Assembly: GCF_900111805.1 (NCBI RefSeq)
Contig: NZ_FOJN01000013.1
Coordinates: 62,001-126,000, forward strand
DNA length: 64,000 bases
Direction: 5' to 3'
From: Rhodococcoides kroppenstedtii
Lineage (GTDB): Bacteria > Actinomycetota > Actinomycetes > Mycobacteriales > Mycobacteriaceae
Made by a program: the position numbers and the translations under genes. The notes below the pieces were generated by a model. The model was not told the DNA's origin and did no database searches. It worked only from the letters and a program-made list of their open reading frames with translations. Below are positions 1-8,488 of the stretch, in pieces. Positions within the stretch are counted from its first letter, which is position 1; each line of letters begins with the position of its first letter.

Positions 1-195
1 GGCCTGACGTTGGTGATCGGGGACGTGATCGGCCGCGCCCGAACGGGACGGCGACGCACCCTCGGCCTCGCCCTGGCCTCGGGGTACGTCGCCGTCGCGA
101 TCGCGAACTTCGTGTGGTTGTGGCCCGTTCTCACCGGCCTGCCGATCACCGAGACGCTGTGGCAGCAGCAGTTGTGGCTGCCCAGCTGGCGGTGA
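1..195 (+). CDS. pmt: C-terminal end of protein O-mannosyltransferase (partial)
   Basis: The reading frame is open from the first base and ends in TGA, leaving 64 residues of a larger membrane protein. The tail has one hydrophobic helix, a WLWPVLTG segment and ends QQLWLPSWR, which resembles the C-terminus of actinobacterial dolichyl-phosphate-mannose protein mannosyltransferases (Rv1002c type). These enzymes mannosylate secreted proteins at the membrane. The neighbouring arginine deiminase gene fits the known Rv1001/Rv1002c adjacency. The identification rests on a short tail plus context, so it is good but not certain. Confidence 0.7.
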   Translation, partial: GLTLVIGDVIGRARTGRRRTLGLALASGYVAVAIANFVWLWPVLTGLPITETLWQQQLWLPSWR

Positions 196-211
196 CGCTT
201 CTTCGATCCGA

Positions 212-637
212 TCAGGCGCGGGACCGGGACCGCCCGCGCCCGAACACTCCGTCGAGGCTGAAGGACCCGGCGCCGACGACGGCCAGCAGGAGCGCGCCCG
301 CACCCAGTCCGACCACCAGTTCCCAGCCGCCGTCGGTGACGAAGACGCCCTTGTCGAGGTGAACGAACACCAGTGCGCCGATCATGTCGATCAGGAGGAG
401 CAGTCCGACCACCGGAGTGAGCAGACCCACGATCAGCAGTCCGCCGCCGACGAGCTCGACGAAGGTGGCGAAGTACGCGGAGAACGTCGGGAACGGGATG
501 CCCATGCCCTCGAACCCGGCGGTCGTGGCGTCCAGTCCGTTGGTGTTCAGCTTCTGCCAGCCGTGGGCCACGAAGATGACGCCGAGGGCGACACGGGCGA
601 CCAGGGCGGCGAGGTCTCTGACGACAGGACTGTTCAC
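212..637 (-). CDS. DoxX family membrane protein
   Basis: A 141-residue protein with four predicted hydrophobic helices (about residues 8-28, 52-75, 76-96 and 104-125). The N-terminal pattern R-x-ALGVIFVAHGWQKL is typical of DoxX/DoxD-like proteins, small four-helix membrane proteins associated with redox and thiol stress; the precise activity is usually unknown. A basic RGRSRSRA tail follows the last helix. GTG is used as start, preceded by a purine-rich segment. It is convergent with the upstream mannosyltransferase, with only 16 bp between stops. The downstream-facing GntR regulator gene lies about 95 bp behind it in the same orientation. Confidence 0.85.
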   Translation of the reverse strand: MNSPVVRDLAALVARVALGVIFVAHGWQKLNTNGLDATTAGFEGMGIPFPTFSAYFATFVELVGGGLLIVGLLTPVVGLLLLIDMIGALVFVHLDKGVFVTDGGWELVVGLGAGALLLAVVGAGSFSLDGVFGRGRSRSRA

Positions 638-730
638 GGGAGTTCCTTCGGGATCGGGGATGCGAGCGGGTCCACCGTGGCACAGTTGAGTTGAAGCGTC
701 AACTTCGACCGACCATCGCGTCGCCGGGGA

Positions 731-1120
731 CTACTGCGCCGCGTCGAACGCCGTCCGCACCCACCGCACGGCCTCGTCGTCCTCCACCCCGGCTCGACGC
801 GCAGCTCGCGCGTACTCCGTCGCCGCGGTCTGCACAGCGGCGACGGCGGGGTCGTCCCCTGCGGCCACGAACGTGCCCGACCGGCCCCGCGTGACGACGA
901 CGCCGTCCTGCTCCAGCTCGCGGTACGCCTTCGCGACGGTGTTGGGGGCCAACCCCAGATCGGCCGCGAGGGCCCGCACCGTGGGGAGCCGGGAACCGGA
1001 GATGAGTACGCCGGAGCGCACACCCCGGACGATGCCCGAGCGCACCTGCTCGAAGGGAGCCTCGTCCGTCGACAGGTCGATCGGCAGACTCGCCCCGTGC
1101 GGGGCCTCACGCTGGGTCAC
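731..1120 (-). CDS. GntR family transcriptional regulator (YtrA-like, short form)
   Basis: A 129-residue protein with an N-terminal winged helix-turn-helix: the region around residues 24-78 contains SGSRLPTVRALAADLGLAPNTVAKAYRELE, the classical GntR recognition module, followed by the wing RGRSGTFVA. Only a short helical C-terminal segment of about 45 residues follows, with no ligand-binding FCD, UTRA or aminotransferase domain; this is the YtrA-like architecture often found with transporter genes. No ABC transporter adjoins it here. Nearby genes are DoxX downstream and a divergent ArsC-like gene. It could act on either neighbour, but nothing in the sequence settles this. Confidence 0.85.
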   Translation of the reverse strand: MTQREAPHGASLPIDLSTDEAPFEQVRSGIVRGVRSGVLISGSRLPTVRALAADLGLAPNTVAKAYRELEQDGVVVTRGRSGTFVAAGDDPAVAAVQTAATEYARAARRAGVEDDEAVRWVRTAFDAAQ

Positions 1121-1178
1121 GACTCCTCCTGCTGCATCATCCCGGTCCGGCGTCCCGGCCCGGCGTCATACTGGTGCG

Positions 1179-1520
1179 GTGACCGTCACCGTCTACCACA
1201 ATCCCCGCTGCTCCACCTCGCGCACGGTCCTCGCCACGGTGCGCGAGTCCGGCGTCGAGCCCACCGTCGTGAAGTATCTCGAGACGCCGCCGGACGAGGC
1301 CACCCTCCGGCGCCTGATCGACGATGCCGGGCTCACGCCGCGCACCGCTGTCCGCACGCGCGAGAAGCTCTACGCCGAGCTCGGTCTGGCCGACGCGGAC
1401 GACGAGACCGTGCTGCGTGCGATGCTCGAGCACCCGATCCTCATCGAGCGCCCCTTCGTCGTCTCGGACACCGGAACCGTCCTGGCCCGGCCGGCCGCCA
1501 CGGTGTCGACCGTGCTCTGA
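1179..1520 (+). CDS. ArsC/Spx-family reductase-like protein
   Basis: A 113-residue thioredoxin-fold protein of the ArsC family. Residues 6-14 read YHNPRCSTS with Cys11 at the catalytic position. The later ILIERPFV segment supplies the arginine-proline motif of glutaredoxin-coupled arsenate reductases. GTG at the given position is preferred because it opens exactly at the conserved N-terminal beta strand; the long upstream extension of the same frame overlaps the divergent gntR gene. No arsR, arsB or acr3 lies nearby, so a role in arsenate resistance is not supported by context, and a general Spx/YffB-type reductase function is equally possible. Confidence 0.85.
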   Translation: MTVTVYHNPRCSTSRTVLATVRESGVEPTVVKYLETPPDEATLRRLIDDAGLTPRTAVRTREKLYAELGLADADDETVLRAMLEHPILIERPFVVSDTGTVLARPAATVSTVL

Positions 1521-1541
1521 GTAGTTCTCTCTCCGGCGCCG

Positions 1542-2774
1542 TCAGCTCCGCAGGCTGTCCCTCGACACCGGGCACGACATGCAGCGCGGTCCACCGCGGC
1601 CGGAGCCCAGCTCCGATCCCGCGATGCGCAACACCTCGATGCCCGACGCCTCGAGGCGGGCATTGGTCTCGACGTTGCGCTCGTAGGCGACGACCACCCC
1701 GGGCGCGAGGGCAAGAGTGTTGTTGCCGTCGTCCCATTGCTCGCGCTCGGCGGTGACGCTGTCGAGCCCGGTGTCGATGACGCGGAGTTTCCCGATGCCC
1801 ATGGCGTCGGCAGCCGCGCCGAGGAACGGGTCGGCACCGGTGATGCTGACGCCGTCGTCCTCGCGGCGAATGGTGAAGGCCGACAGGGAGTCTCGGATCG
1901 CGGGGTACATCACGACGGCGTCGGTGTCGACCATGGTGCACACCGTGTCCAGATGCATCGACGCGCGCTCCTGGGCGATGGGCACCACCAACACGGTGTG
2001 CGCGAGGTCGTCGTCGAAGAGGCTGCGCGCCAACGCTTCCGCGCCGGCGGGGGTGGTCCGCTCCCCCACCCCGACGGCCACCACTCCGGGCGCGAGCAGC
2101 AGGATGTCGCCGCCCTCGACGGGTGCGGTGTGGGACTCGTAGGCGCGGCGGACGCCGAGGAAACGCGGGTGGAACGCGTAGACGATGTCGGTCAGCGACG
2201 TCTCCCGTGACCGCGCCCGCAGCGCGAGCGACGTGATGGCCACCCGCGAGCCGATCCAGAAGGACGAGTCGCGAGTGAAGAGCAGATTGGGCAGCGGCTC
2301 GATGACGAAGTCGGCGCCGTGGTGCATCCGCCGCACCAGCGAGATGCCGGCGCCGTCCCCGACCGGCAACTCGTCGAAGGTCATGCCCGCCATGAGGACC
2401 GTCGCCAACTCCGCCGCCGGAAGTCCCCGCAGGTAGGTGGTGAGATCGCGGGCGAGCACGTGGCCGAGCCGTCGTGGATCGACCGCCGCCGCCACGCCCT
2501 GCACTCGGGCCGCGCCGCTGTGGTCGAGCGTCTCGGTGAGCAGGTCGCCGAGCAGCAGCACCTCCACGCCGCGCGAGGCGAGCAGTTCGGCGAAGGCGTC
2601 GTGCTCGTCGCGGGCGCGGTCCACCCACGGCAGCCCGTCGAAGAGCAGCTGATCGTTGTTCCGTGGGGTCAGGCGACGCAGCTCGTCGCCGGGTCGATGC
2701 AGCAGCACCGTCCGCAGCGTGCCCACCTCGGAATCCGCCCCCAGCGGGGCGCCCGGCCTGTCGGGTGCGGTCAT
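1542..2774 (-). CDS. arcA: Arginine deiminase
   Basis: A 410-residue enzyme of the guanidino-group-modifying superfamily, which hydrolyses L-arginine to citrulline and ammonia in the cytosol. Visible signatures are [14 protein letters not shown] near the N-terminus, [10 protein letters not shown], the [10 protein letters not shown] segment with catalytic His and Asp, and the C-terminal CMSCP motif with catalytic Cys398. The start at MTAPDRPG gives the usual family length; an upstream in-frame start would add 11 residues of no family character. No arcB, arcC or arcD is adjacent, so the gene stands alone as in mycobacteria (Rv1001). It converges with the ArsC-like gene, with 21 bp between stops. 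Confidence 0.95.
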   Translation of the reverse strand: MTAPDRPGAPLGADSEVGTLRTVLLHRPGDELRRLTPRNNDQLLFDGLPWVDRARDEHDAFAELLASRGVEVLLLGDLLTETLDHSGAARVQGVAAAVDPRRLGHVLARDLTTYLRGLPAAELATVLMAGMTFDELPVGDGAGISLVRRMHHGADFVIEPLPNLLFTRDSSFWIGSRVAITSLALRARSRETSLTDIVYAFHPRFLGVRRAYESHTAPVEGGDILLLAPGVVAVGVGERTTPAGAEALARSLFDDDLAHTVLVVPIAQERASMHLDTVCTMVDTDAVVMYPAIRDSLSAFTIRREDDGVSITGADPFLGAAADAMGIGKLRVIDTGLDSVTAEREQWDDGNNTLALAPGVVVAYERNVETNARLEASGIEVLRIAGSELGSGRGGPRCMSCPVSRDSLRS

Positions 2775-2817
2775 GCACCGACGGTAGTCCGTCGGTGCCG
2801 CCCTCACACGGCGGACG

Positions 2818-3699
2818 TCACTTCAACAGGCGGGTGAAGTAGTCGTTGGCCGCCTGCATCGCGATCTCGTACGGCAGGGCGAACTTGCGCTGCACCCAGA
2901 ACGCGAAGCGAATGTCGTTGCCGGAGTAGACCAGGAAGTGCCCCCGCTCCATGCCGCGGAGGATGGCCAGGGCCACGTCCTGCGGTTCGGCGGCCCGGTC
3001 GTGGAAGTGGTCCTCGAGTCGGCGCACCTTCGGATCGGCGCGATCGACACCGGCGATGCGCACGGTCTCGACCAGTGGAGTACGGACCGCGCCGGGGACC
3101 ACCAGCGAGACCCCGATGCCGTGCCGAGCGAGATCGAAGCGGAGCACCTCGGAGACGCCGCGCAGCCCGAACTTGCTGGCGCTGTAGGCCGCGTGCCATG
3201 GGAACGCCAGCAGGCCGGCCGACGAGGAGACGTTGACCAGGTACCCGCCGCGCCCGGCCGCGATCATCGCGGGGACGAAGGTCTGGATGACGTGGATCGG
3301 GCCCATGAGGTTGACCTCGACCAGCTGGCGCCACTGCTCGTGCGGCATGGTCTCCACGGTCCCCCACGCCGAGATCCCCGCGACGTTCATCACGACGTCG
3401 ACGGCACCGTGCGCCGCGTGGACGTCCCCAGCGAAGGCGGCGACATCGTCGTACTGCGAGATGTCCAGCGCGCGAGAGAAGTCGACGACGCCACCACTCG
3501 CCTCGACGTCGCGCACCGTGGCGGCCAGGCCGGCCTCGTCGATGTCGGTGAGGATCAGGCGACCGCCGCGCTGCGCCACCGCCTGCGCGGTGGCCCGCCC
3601 GATTCCGCTGGCGGCACCGGTAACGAGCACGCGGCGGCCGTTCACCGTGCGCCGCTTCCGCGTCGCGCCGCGACCTCGCAGCCTGCCCAGGACCACCAC
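2818..3699 (-). CDS. Short-chain dehydrogenase/reductase
   Basis: A 293-residue classical SDR. The Rossmann signature [13 protein letters not shown] lies near residue 26. The NVAG segment follows, and the catalytic serine is in NVSSSAG with YSASK supplying Tyr and Lys. A basic stretch precedes the fold. The C-terminal 60 residues ([20 protein letters not shown]) are an extension seen in many mycolata SDRs and could aid membrane or lipid association. A GTG start is chosen because GAGGAGG lies about ten bases upstream. Substrate cannot be deduced. The gene is divergent from the molybdopterin oxidoreductase. Confidence 0.88.
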   Translation of the reverse strand: MVVLGRLRGRGATRKRRTVNGRRVLVTGAASGIGRATAQAVAQRGGRLILTDIDEAGLAATVRDVEASGGVVDFSRALDISQYDDVAAFAGDVHAAHGAVDVVMNVAGISAWGTVETMPHEQWRQLVEVNLMGPIHVIQTFVPAMIAAGRGGYLVNVSSSAGLLAFPWHAAYSASKFGLRGVSEVLRFDLARHGIGVSLVVPGAVRTPLVETVRIAGVDRADPKVRRLEDHFHDRAAEPQDVALAILRGMERGHFLVYSGNDIRFAFWVQRKFALPYEIAMQAANDYFTRLLK

Positions 3700-3820
3700 C
3701 GGTTCACCCCTCCTCGTCCACCGCCGCGCGTGCCGGCGGCCGCGTCGACCCTACCGAGCCGACGCGTCCCGGCGGGCCGACTTGTCAGACGCACCAAAGG
3801 GGGCGAAACTCGGACGCACC

Positions 3821-4420
3821 ATGGCACTCGTCTCGAAAGGCTTCGTCGGGCGTCGACGCGACGACGACGGCCGTACCCCACCGGGTCAGTATCTGACCAA
3901 GGATTTCCCCGTGCTCGCGATCGGGCCGTCACCGTCCGTCGCGACCGACACGTGGACGTTCCAGATCACCACCGAACGCGGCGAGAGCCGCACGTGGACG
4001 TGGGACGAGATGGCCGCGTTGCCGCACGAGCGGCCCACCGTCGACATCCACTGCGTGACCAAGTGGTCCAAGCTCGACACCACGTGGACCGGCGTCTCCC
4101 TCGACGTGCTCCTCGGCGGGCTCGAGAGCGACGCACAGTACGTCGTCGTGCACGGGTTCGACGGGTACACCACCAACCTCCCCCTCGAGGACCTCCTGGG
4201 CGGAAAGGCATGGCTGGTCACGGAATTCGACGGCGCGCCCCTCGCCCGCGAGCACGGAGGACCCGCGCGTCTGCTGGTGCCGCACCTCTATTTCTGGAAG
4301 TCCGCCAAGTGGGTCTCGCGCATCGAACTCACCGAGCAGAACGAGCAGGGATTCTGGGAACGCGGCGGCTACCACGATTACGGCGACCCCTGGCGCGAGC
4401 AGCGCTACCAGGGCGACTGA
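3821..4420 (+). CDS. Molybdopterin-dependent oxidoreductase (sulfite oxidase/YedY fold)
   Basis: A 199-residue soluble protein of the oxidoreductase molybdopterin-binding domain family. Residues around 85-110 read HCVTKWSKLDTTWTGVSL, with the single conserved Cys expected to ligate molybdenum. The later PARLLVPHLYFWKSAKWV segment is also typical. There is no twin-arginine or Sec signal, so unlike MsrP/YedY it should be cytosolic. The stop is only 7 bp before the start of a flavin-dependent reductase, which suggests an operon in which that protein supplies or accepts electrons. The ATG is chosen because the family homology begins there; the longer upstream frame runs through the divergent SDR. 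Confidence 0.9.
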   Translation: MALVSKGFVGRRRDDDGRTPPGQYLTKDFPVLAIGPSPSVATDTWTFQITTERGESRTWTWDEMAALPHERPTVDIHCVTKWSKLDTTWTGVSLDVLLGGLESDAQYVVVHGFDGYTTNLPLEDLLGGKAWLVTEFDGAPLAREHGGPARLLVPHLYFWKSAKWVSRIELTEQNEQGFWERGGYHDYGDPWREQRYQGD

Positions 4421-4427
4421 TCGCCCC

Positions 4428-5171
4428 ATGGCCACTGCCCTCTCCGGCGCCAAGCCCTGGCTGGTCGCCACCGTGGTCGAACGGCGTGCGGAAACGCCCA
4501 CCGCCGCCACCCTCGTCCTCGACGTCGACGGGTGGACCGGTCATCACGCCGGACAGCACCTCGACGTCAAACTCACCGCCGAGGACGGATACAGCGCGCA
4601 ACGCAGCTACTCGATCGCCTCGGCGCCCGACGGCACGCCGCGCATCGAACTCACGGTGCAGACCGTCGGCGACGGCGAAGTCTCGCCCTATCTCACGTCG
4701 GCGCTCGAACCGGGCGACCGAGTCGAGGTCCGCGGGCCCATCGGGCGCTGGTTCGTGTGGCGTCCCGCGGCGCCCACCGGCCCACCGTCCCCGCCGGTGC
4801 TGCTGGTGGGCGGCGGATCGGGCATCGTCCCGCTGCGCGCGATGGTCCGAGCCCGCACGGCGGCGGTGCCGTTCCGGGTGCTCTACTCGGTCCGCGAACC
4901 GGCCGAGGTGTACTACGCCGACGAGTGGGCGCACCCGCGCCCTGGTGTGGACGTCACGCTGATCCACACCCGGCGCGCTCCGGTCGCGTCACGCCGACCC
5001 GTCGGCCGGATCCAACCGGCGGACCTCGACGCCCACGGGTGGCCGGCCGAGTTCGAGCCCGACTGCTACGTCTGCGGACCGACGAGCTTCGTCGACGCCG
5101 TCGCGGACATGCTCGTCGACCGCGGACACGCCCCCGGCCGAATCCGCACGGAACGCTTCGGACCGAGCTGA
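4428..5171 (+). CDS. FAD/NAD(P)H ferredoxin reductase-like flavoprotein
   Basis: A 247-residue protein of the ferredoxin-NADP reductase superfamily. The FAD-binding beta barrel carries RSYSIAS (R-x-Y-S) near residue 62. The nucleotide-binding domain shows GGGSGIVPLRAM near 127, and CGPTSFVDAVADML lies near the C-terminus. No 2Fe-2S ferredoxin domain is fused: no C-x4-C-x2-C cluster is present. It follows the molybdopterin oxidoreductase by 7 bp, so the two probably form an electron-transfer pair. The physiological substrate is unknown. Confidence 0.92.
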   Translation: MATALSGAKPWLVATVVERRAETPTAATLVLDVDGWTGHHAGQHLDVKLTAEDGYSAQRSYSIASAPDGTPRIELTVQTVGDGEVSPYLTSALEPGDRVEVRGPIGRWFVWRPAAPTGPPSPPVLLVGGGSGIVPLRAMVRARTAAVPFRVLYSVREPAEVYYADEWAHPRPGVDVTLIHTRRAPVASRRPVGRIQPADLDAHGWPAEFEPDCYVCGPTSFVDAVADMLVDRGHAPGRIRTERFGPS

Positions 5172-5187
5172 CGGCTCACGTCCGGGC

Positions 5188-5367
5188 TCAGAGCCGGGTG
5201 GCCATCTCCTCACGGAACTCGTTCACCGTGGCCTCCATGCGGTCGGCGTCCTCGGTCTCACCGCGACGTCGTGCGTCGTCGGCGCGGGACTGCATGACGG
5301 CGATGGCCTTGCGCAACTCCGCATCCGACATCCGGTGCGTGCTGTTCGTGGTGGCGGTGGGGTTCAC
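5188..5367 (-). CDS. Small charged helical protein (59 aa)
   Basis: A 59-residue protein beginning VNPTATTNSTHRMSDAEL and ending FREEMATRL. It is rich in Arg, Glu and Ala and predicted to be almost entirely helical. The GTG start is strongly supported by GGAGGTCGTC directly upstream. No family is recognised. It lies convergently against the flavoprotein gene (16 bp between stops) and in the same direction as, and downstream of, the TetR-family regulator gene. The good ribosome-binding site and codon usage argue that it is real. Confidence 0.6.
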   Translation of the reverse strand: MNPTATTNSTHRMSDAELRKAIAVMQSRADDARRRGETEDADRMEATVNEFREEMATRL

Positions 5368-5447
5368 GACGACCTCCTGACGGCTGATCTGCGACCTGCC
5401 GTCCAGTGTCCTCCGTCACATCGCGCCGCGCCAGAGGCCGCGCCGGG

Positions 5448-6131
5448 TCAGCTGCGGACGTCGGCCTCCGCGCGCGCGTCCTCCTGGCGACGAACGAAGC
5501 TCGACAGGCTGCGCGAGGCGAACTCGCGGAAGTACGGCAGCTTCGCCGGCGGCACCAACGACGGCAGGATGGTGTGCCAGACCTGCTCCATACGGACGGC
5601 GGCGCCGTCCAGACGAGCCGTGCCCTCGGCGACCATGAGAACGCCGCTGAGCATCTCGGACACGAGGCACGACGCCGTCTCCGCATCCAGCGAGTCGATG
5701 ACGTCGCCGTGCTCGATGGCCCGTTCGAAGAGGTGGGAGAAGATGTTCTGCCATGTGGCGAAGACGCTGCCGCGGCTGGGATCCGGCGCGTCCACCTCGA
5801 GTTGCAGGCGGTACATGATGCGGACCAGGTTGTCCGTGTTGGCCAGATCGAGCACCGAGTACGTGATGCCGATGACGGATTCGAGTGCGGGCGAACGGCT
5901 GTCGACCATGCCGGAGCACGCGGCGGTCACTCGCTCACGGCCCTCGTCCACCAGTGCACGCGCCAGTTCCTCCTTGGAGGCGAAGTGGAAGTACAGCGCG
6001 CCCTTGGTCACTCCCGATTCGGCCGAGACCTGGCTGAGCGTCGCTGTCGCGTGACCGACGCGGAGGAAGAGATCGGCTGCCGCTCGCAGCGCTGCCGACC
6101 GTGTCGCCTCTGCCCGAAGTTGCCTGACCAT
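5448..6131 (-). CDS. TetR family regulator, gamma-butyrolactone receptor-like (ScbR/ArpA type)
   Basis: A 227-residue TetR regulator. The DNA-binding helix-turn-helix at about residues 29-50 reads TLSQVSAESGVTKGALYFHF, the form characteristic of ScbR/ArpA butyrolactone receptors. The C-terminal ligand domain keeps the pattern W-x6-LFERAIEHGDV seen in that group. Start at MVRQLRAEA gives the usual family N-terminus; ATG at 6161 and GTG at 6257 are alternatives. No afsA-like butyrolactone synthase gene is in the window. A palindrome lies about 125 bp upstream. The two following minus-strand-coded GyrI-like genes lie upstream of it in the same orientation. Confidence 0.85.
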   Translation of the reverse strand: MVRQLRAEATRSAALRAAADLFLRVGHATATLSQVSAESGVTKGALYFHFASKEELARALVDEGRERVTAACSGMVDSRSPALESVIGITYSVLDLANTDNLVRIMYRLQLEVDAPDPSRGSVFATWQNIFSHLFERAIEHGDVIDSLDAETASCLVSEMLSGVLMVAEGTARLDGAAVRMEQVWHTILPSLVPPAKLPYFREFASRSLSSFVRRQEDARAEADVRS

Positions 6132-6253
6132 CGTCCGTCTCCCCACTCTGCTCGCGTCCATCACCAGAGCGATGCTCGCGTGAATCCCGGAGCGAACGTT
6201 CTGCTCGCGGCCCGACGCCGCGTTCGCATAGTTTAGGCACAACAGTCCGAGAA

Positions 6254-6266
6254 TCACGGATCGTGA
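6254..6266. promoter_or_regulatory. Candidate operator upstream of the ScbR-like regulator
   Basis: TCACG-GAT-CGTGA is a perfect 5-bp inverted repeat in an otherwise unremarkable stretch between the GyrI-like gene and the TetR-type regulator gene. Autoregulation through an upstream palindrome is usual in this family. The arms are short, so the assignment is tentative. Confidence 0.3.
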
Positions 6267-6404
6267 ATGGAAGACTGGATGGCGTCACAACAGCTACCGC
6301 GTGAAAACAATCGTCGATACCGATTCGCGGCGAGATACCGGTCACGGCGTCGGAAATTGACTCTCGATTTGAATTCGGTGAGGTTTCGAGCGGGACAGCG
6401 ACGG

Positions 6405-6845
6405 CTACCGTAACAGCACGGACACGAAGATCTCCACGTTGCCGTCCGCCGCCAGACACTCGAATTCCGGCCCGCCGGCGCGCGTCACCCCACCGTCCGC
6501 GACGGCCTCCTCGACCTGCGACCACGCGTCCTCCGTGCGGTCGGGCAGGGTCATCGAGGCCTCGAAGACCGCGAACGCACCGGCGGGGACAGTGATGAAC
6601 ACGTCGCCCACCGGCACGTCCTCCACCTCGGACCGCGGGACGCCGACCACCGCGTTCGAGACGCCGCGCTGGTCCGGCAGGTACACCGTCCAGATGTCGG
6701 TACCCGCGGGCTCGCGTTCGCGGATGCGCTCGCGGAGAAACGTCACCAGATCGCTCGCGCTGCTCTCCGGTCCGGGCTCGACCCCCGGCGCGACCAGGCC
6801 GGCGACGATCGTGGTCGGCCGCGCCACCAGACGGAACGCCATCAC
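6405..6845 (-). CDS. GyrI-like small-molecule-binding domain protein (second of pair)
   Basis: A 146-residue stand-alone domain resembling the GyrI-like/AraC effector-binding fold. It shows the end-of-strand pattern DVFITVPAGAFAVFEASM and a C-terminal NVEIFVSVLLR strand like those of its neighbour (ARIPAGTYAKFSAVGNFP, YKIEMFVPV). This fold binds amphipathic ligands and inhibits DNA gyrase in some members. It has no DNA-binding domain. The start ATG overlaps the stop of the preceding gene by four bases, so the two proteins are probably translated together and may act as a heterodimer. Confidence 0.72.
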   Translation of the reverse strand: MMAFRLVARPTTIVAGLVAPGVEPGPESSASDLVTFLRERIREREPAGTDIWTVYLPDQRGVSNAVVGVPRSEVEDVPVGDVFITVPAGAFAVFEASMTLPDRTEDAWSQVEEAVADGGVTRAGGPEFECLAADGNVEIFVSVLLR

Positions 6846-7291
6846 CGGCTCCCGGAGGTGTCGACGGGCACGAACATCTCGATCTTGTACGCGTGCGGAT
6901 ACACTTCGAATTCACCGGTGTACGCGCGTCGAAAAGAACGGCTTTCCTCGGCGTGGGAAATGTCCTTCCAAATGGTTGTCAGGACTCTCGGAAAATTGCC
7001 CACGGCCGAGAACTTGGCATAGGTCCCGGCGGGAATTCGGGCCACCACGTGTCCGTCGCGCACGTCCCCGGCCGCGGTGCGATAACCGACGATCTGAGTG
7101 CTGTAGGAACCGATCGCCGGGACGTAGTCGGTATAGATCGACCCAAGCGGTTCTCCGATGTCCTGGTTGAGGATTCCCGACCAGGCACGTTCGAGATTCG
7201 TGTCGTAGAGAGACCCCAGGGCGCGTTTCGGGCTCCGGACGGGGAGTCCCGCGACCCACGTCTCCTCCAGATCCACGAATTCGACTGACAT
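6842..7291 (-). CDS. GyrI-like/AraC effector-binding domain protein (first of pair)
   Basis: A 149-residue protein consisting only of a GyrI-like effector-binding domain: MSVEFVDLEETWVAGLPVRS at the N-terminus, IYTDYVP near the middle, the conserved ARIPAGTYAKF strand, and YKIEMFVPV near the end. The glutamate in IEMFVPV corresponds to the ligand-binding acidic residue of the fold. The ATG at SVEF is chosen because the fold begins there. It overlaps the next gene by four bases. Its own promoter probably lies in the 165 bp before it. Function may be ligand sequestration or signalling; no regulator domain is attached. Confidence 0.8.
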   Translation of the reverse strand: MSVEFVDLEETWVAGLPVRSPKRALGSLYDTNLERAWSGILNQDIGEPLGSIYTDYVPAIGSYSTQIVGYRTAAGDVRDGHVVARIPAGTYAKFSAVGNFPRVLTTIWKDISHAEESRSFRRAYTGEFEVYPHAYKIEMFVPVDTSGSR

Positions 7292-7456
7292 GACGTACTC
7301 CCGGGGACGAGGTGGCAACGCGCGACGTGATCACCCGCTCCTGACGCTCGGTTCGCCTTTCGGCCCCGCGCGACGGGACGAACCGAGATCGTGGAATCAC
7401 GACGCGCCCACACCATACCGCGCAGAGTCCCGACAGAAGGGACCGCCCGTTACGAA

Positions 7457-8401
7457 TCAGGCCATTCTCGATGCCACCGGAACCAACTCCGGCGCCGGCG
7501 GCACCGAACGGCGCGACTGCACCACCGCGGCGCCCGCGAGAATGGCTGCGCCGCCCGCGATCTGGGTGAGCGAGACCGTCTGCCCGAGCAGCCACCACGC
7601 CGAGAGGACAGCGCAGACCACCTCGAGCAGAGCCACCACCGACGCCGTCGACGCACCGAGGCGACGCGTTCCCATGATGCCGAAGACGTAGGCGAGCACA
7701 CCGCTCACGGCGGCCAGGATCGCGGCCGCCACCCACCAGGGAGCGACGTGGCCGCCGAGGGCGACGTCCGTCGTCGACGCGCGAAGAGGGACCAGACCGA
7801 CCACCCCGGCCACGGCCACGACCACCGAGCCGACGACGAGGCCGCCCGCCGAGAGCACCAACGGGTCGACGGCGTCGTCCTGGCGCGCGGAGATCACGAA
7901 GTAGAAGGCCAGGCACACGGCGGCGCCGAGGCCCCACGCCACGCCGATCGGGTCGAGCACGGCGCCCTCGAACACATCGAGCACCACCAGGGCGCCGCCG
8001 AACGCCAGGGCGACCCCGACCAGCGTCGTCGGATGCGGCCGTCGACGCGTCGTGGCCCACAGCCAGCCGATCACGAGCACCGGGCCCAGGTACTCGAGCA
8101 TGAGCGCGACCCCCACCGAAAGATGCTGGATCGCGTTGAAGTAGCAGACCTGGGCGCCGGCCACGGCGATGACGCCGTAGGTGACGACGACGGCCGGGGC
8201 ACGTCGGATCGCCGCCAGGGCGCGGCGGCGAACCAGCAGGACGATCGGGACCAGGAGGAGCGCACCGCCCACGATGCGGGCGAGGACGGCGGACTCGGGC
8301 GACCAGCCGGCGTCGGTCAGACCCTTGGCGATCGGCCCCGACATCCCGAACGAGACGGCGGAGATCAGCGCGAAGGCGAGGCCCGAGCGAGAGGAGAGCA
8401 T
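7457..8401 (-). CDS. EamA/DMT family transporter
   Basis: A 314-residue integral membrane protein with ten hydrophobic segments in two five-helix repeats. It begins MLSSRSGLAFALISAVSFGMSGPIAK, the start of the first EamA repeat, and has the second repeat motif ASVVALLEVVCAVLSAWWLL. Members export amino acids, metabolites or drugs. It is divergent from a CGNR zinc-finger protein across 87 bp that hold a long imperfect palindrome, which suggests joint regulation by that protein. Confidence 0.92.
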   Translation of the reverse strand: MLSSRSGLAFALISAVSFGMSGPIAKGLTDAGWSPESAVLARIVGGALLLVPIVLLVRRRALAAIRRAPAVVVTYGVIAVAGAQVCYFNAIQHLSVGVALMLEYLGPVLVIGWLWATTRRRPHPTTLVGVALAFGGALVVLDVFEGAVLDPIGVAWGLGAAVCLAFYFVISARQDDAVDPLVLSAGGLVVGSVVVAVAGVVGLVPLRASTTDVALGGHVAPWWVAAAILAAVSGVLAYVFGIMGTRRLGASTASVVALLEVVCAVLSAWWLLGQTVSLTQIAGGAAILAGAAVVQSRRSVPPAPELVPVASRMA

Positions 8402-8428
8402 GCGACGACCTTTCGACCCCACGGGGCA

Positions 8429-8461
8429 TGTCACGACCGAACCGGTAGATTGGTCATGACA
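8429..8461. promoter_or_regulatory. Long imperfect palindrome between divergent EamA and CGNR genes
   Basis: Arm TGTCACGACC (8429-8438) pairs with GGTCATGACA (8452-8461) at nine of ten positions across a 13-base spacer. The element fills the centre of the 87-bp divergent promoter region, ending 27 bp before the CGNR start codon. It is a good operator candidate for the CGNR protein or another dimeric regulator. Confidence 0.5.
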
Positions 8462-8488
8462 GTACGGTCGACCCGAGTCAGGAGTCAA

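Noticed and set aside
1179..1520. ArsC-like gene as part of an arsenic-resistance operon
   Set aside because: No arsR, arsB, acr3 or arsenite pump gene is nearby.
1542..2774. Arginine deiminase pathway operon
   Set aside because: Only arcA is present; arcB, arcC and arcD are absent from both sides.
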